A stretch of DNA of 13,465 bases from CAG-791 sp002394525. Its GTDB lineage: Bacteria > Bacillota > Clostridia > Lachnospirales > Lachnospiraceae. Positions 13,414-13,465 of this stretch are shown here, piece by piece. The position numbers were made by a program, and so were the translations under genes. The stretch is taken from contig CAMNFJ010000079.1 of assembly GCA_946536955.1 (NCBI GenBank), positions 1 to 13,465 on the forward strand, written 5' to 3'. Numbering within the stretch: the stretch's first letter is position 1; every line of letters starts with the position of its first letter. A model generated the notes under the pieces. That model did not search any database and was not told where the DNA came from. It saw only the letters and a list, made by a program, of their open reading frames with translations.

Positions 13414-13465
13414 ATAGGGTAGAGGGGAGCCAAGCGGCTCCGCCCTCCCATTGCACCGGACGTAC
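13414..13465 (-). mobile_element. 3' end of a group II intron (domains V and VI), cut by the window edge
   Basis: On the minus strand the window opens with GTACGTCCGGTGC (13465-13453), which fits the 3' strand of a domain V hairpin (lactococcal Ll.ltrB has GTACGTACGGTTC). After AAT comes a domain VI hairpin. GGAGCC (13441-13436) pairs with GGCTCC (13431-13426) around GCTT; the lower stem GGGAGGG pairs with CCTCT-CCC, leaving a single bulged A (complement of 13420). That A would be the branch point, 7 bases from a 3' end ...CCCTAT at 13414. The rest of the intron, with any reverse transcriptase gene, lies beyond the right edge. The intron subclass cannot be decided. Confidence 0.75.

Noticed and set aside
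13047..13451. 134-codon minus-strand open frame at the right edge
   Set aside because: It runs through the 25-bp terminator stem and the group II intron domain VI, and its translation resembles no protein I know.

Overview
The window looks like chromosome of a GC-rich Firmicute. Strong AGGAGG-type ribosome binding sites, sigma-A-like promoters, a paired fchA-folD folate module and a clostridial-type FolD all point to a gut Clostridia member, plausibly Lachnospiraceae; the taxon is an inference. I found no rRNA, tRNA, CRISPR array or complete insertion sequence.

Layout. (1) 1-4820: a large GH2 beta-galactosidase gene on the minus strand, divergent from an AraC-family regulator. The 392-bp gap between them carries three copies of CATGSACAAAAYG, one of them inside the regulator's own promoter. 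(2) 4835-6352: a minus-strand one-carbon/folate pair, fchA then folD. (3) 6474-9104: a minus-strand glucitol-type PTS unit transcribed gutM, srlA, srlE and closed by a clear terminator. (4) 9105-10127: a SorC-family regulator. (5) 10451-12954: a plus-strand operon encoding a short archaeal-type triosephosphate-isomerase-like protein, a YjbQ-family protein and a class II ketose-bisphosphate aldolase. (6) 12955-13465: hairpins, a very strong terminator and, at the right edge on the minus strand, the 3' end (domains V and VI) of a group II intron that continues outside the window.

How it may work together. The same element, TTGACATTTGTTC or its reverse complement, appears as a perfect tandem pair at the -35 of the TIM-yjbQ-aldolase promoter, as an inverted pair just upstream of the gutM-srlA-srlE promoter, and as single near-matches nearby. 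The SorC-family regulator is therefore the likely controller of both arms: import and phosphorylation of a polyol-like sugar by the PTS, and aldol cleavage plus triose or tetrose phosphate interconversion by the enzymes. The IIA component and the polyol-phosphate dehydrogenase of the classical sorbitol operon are missing, and a YjbQ protein of unclear role is present. This combination is the best candidate for an undescribed catabolic system.

Small-scale structure is also notable. Two genes (fchA and the sorC-type gene) have their 3' ends, stop codon included, tandemly duplicated. The regulator has a pentapeptide-repeat N-terminal tail. The beta-galactosidase has three low-complexity insertions.
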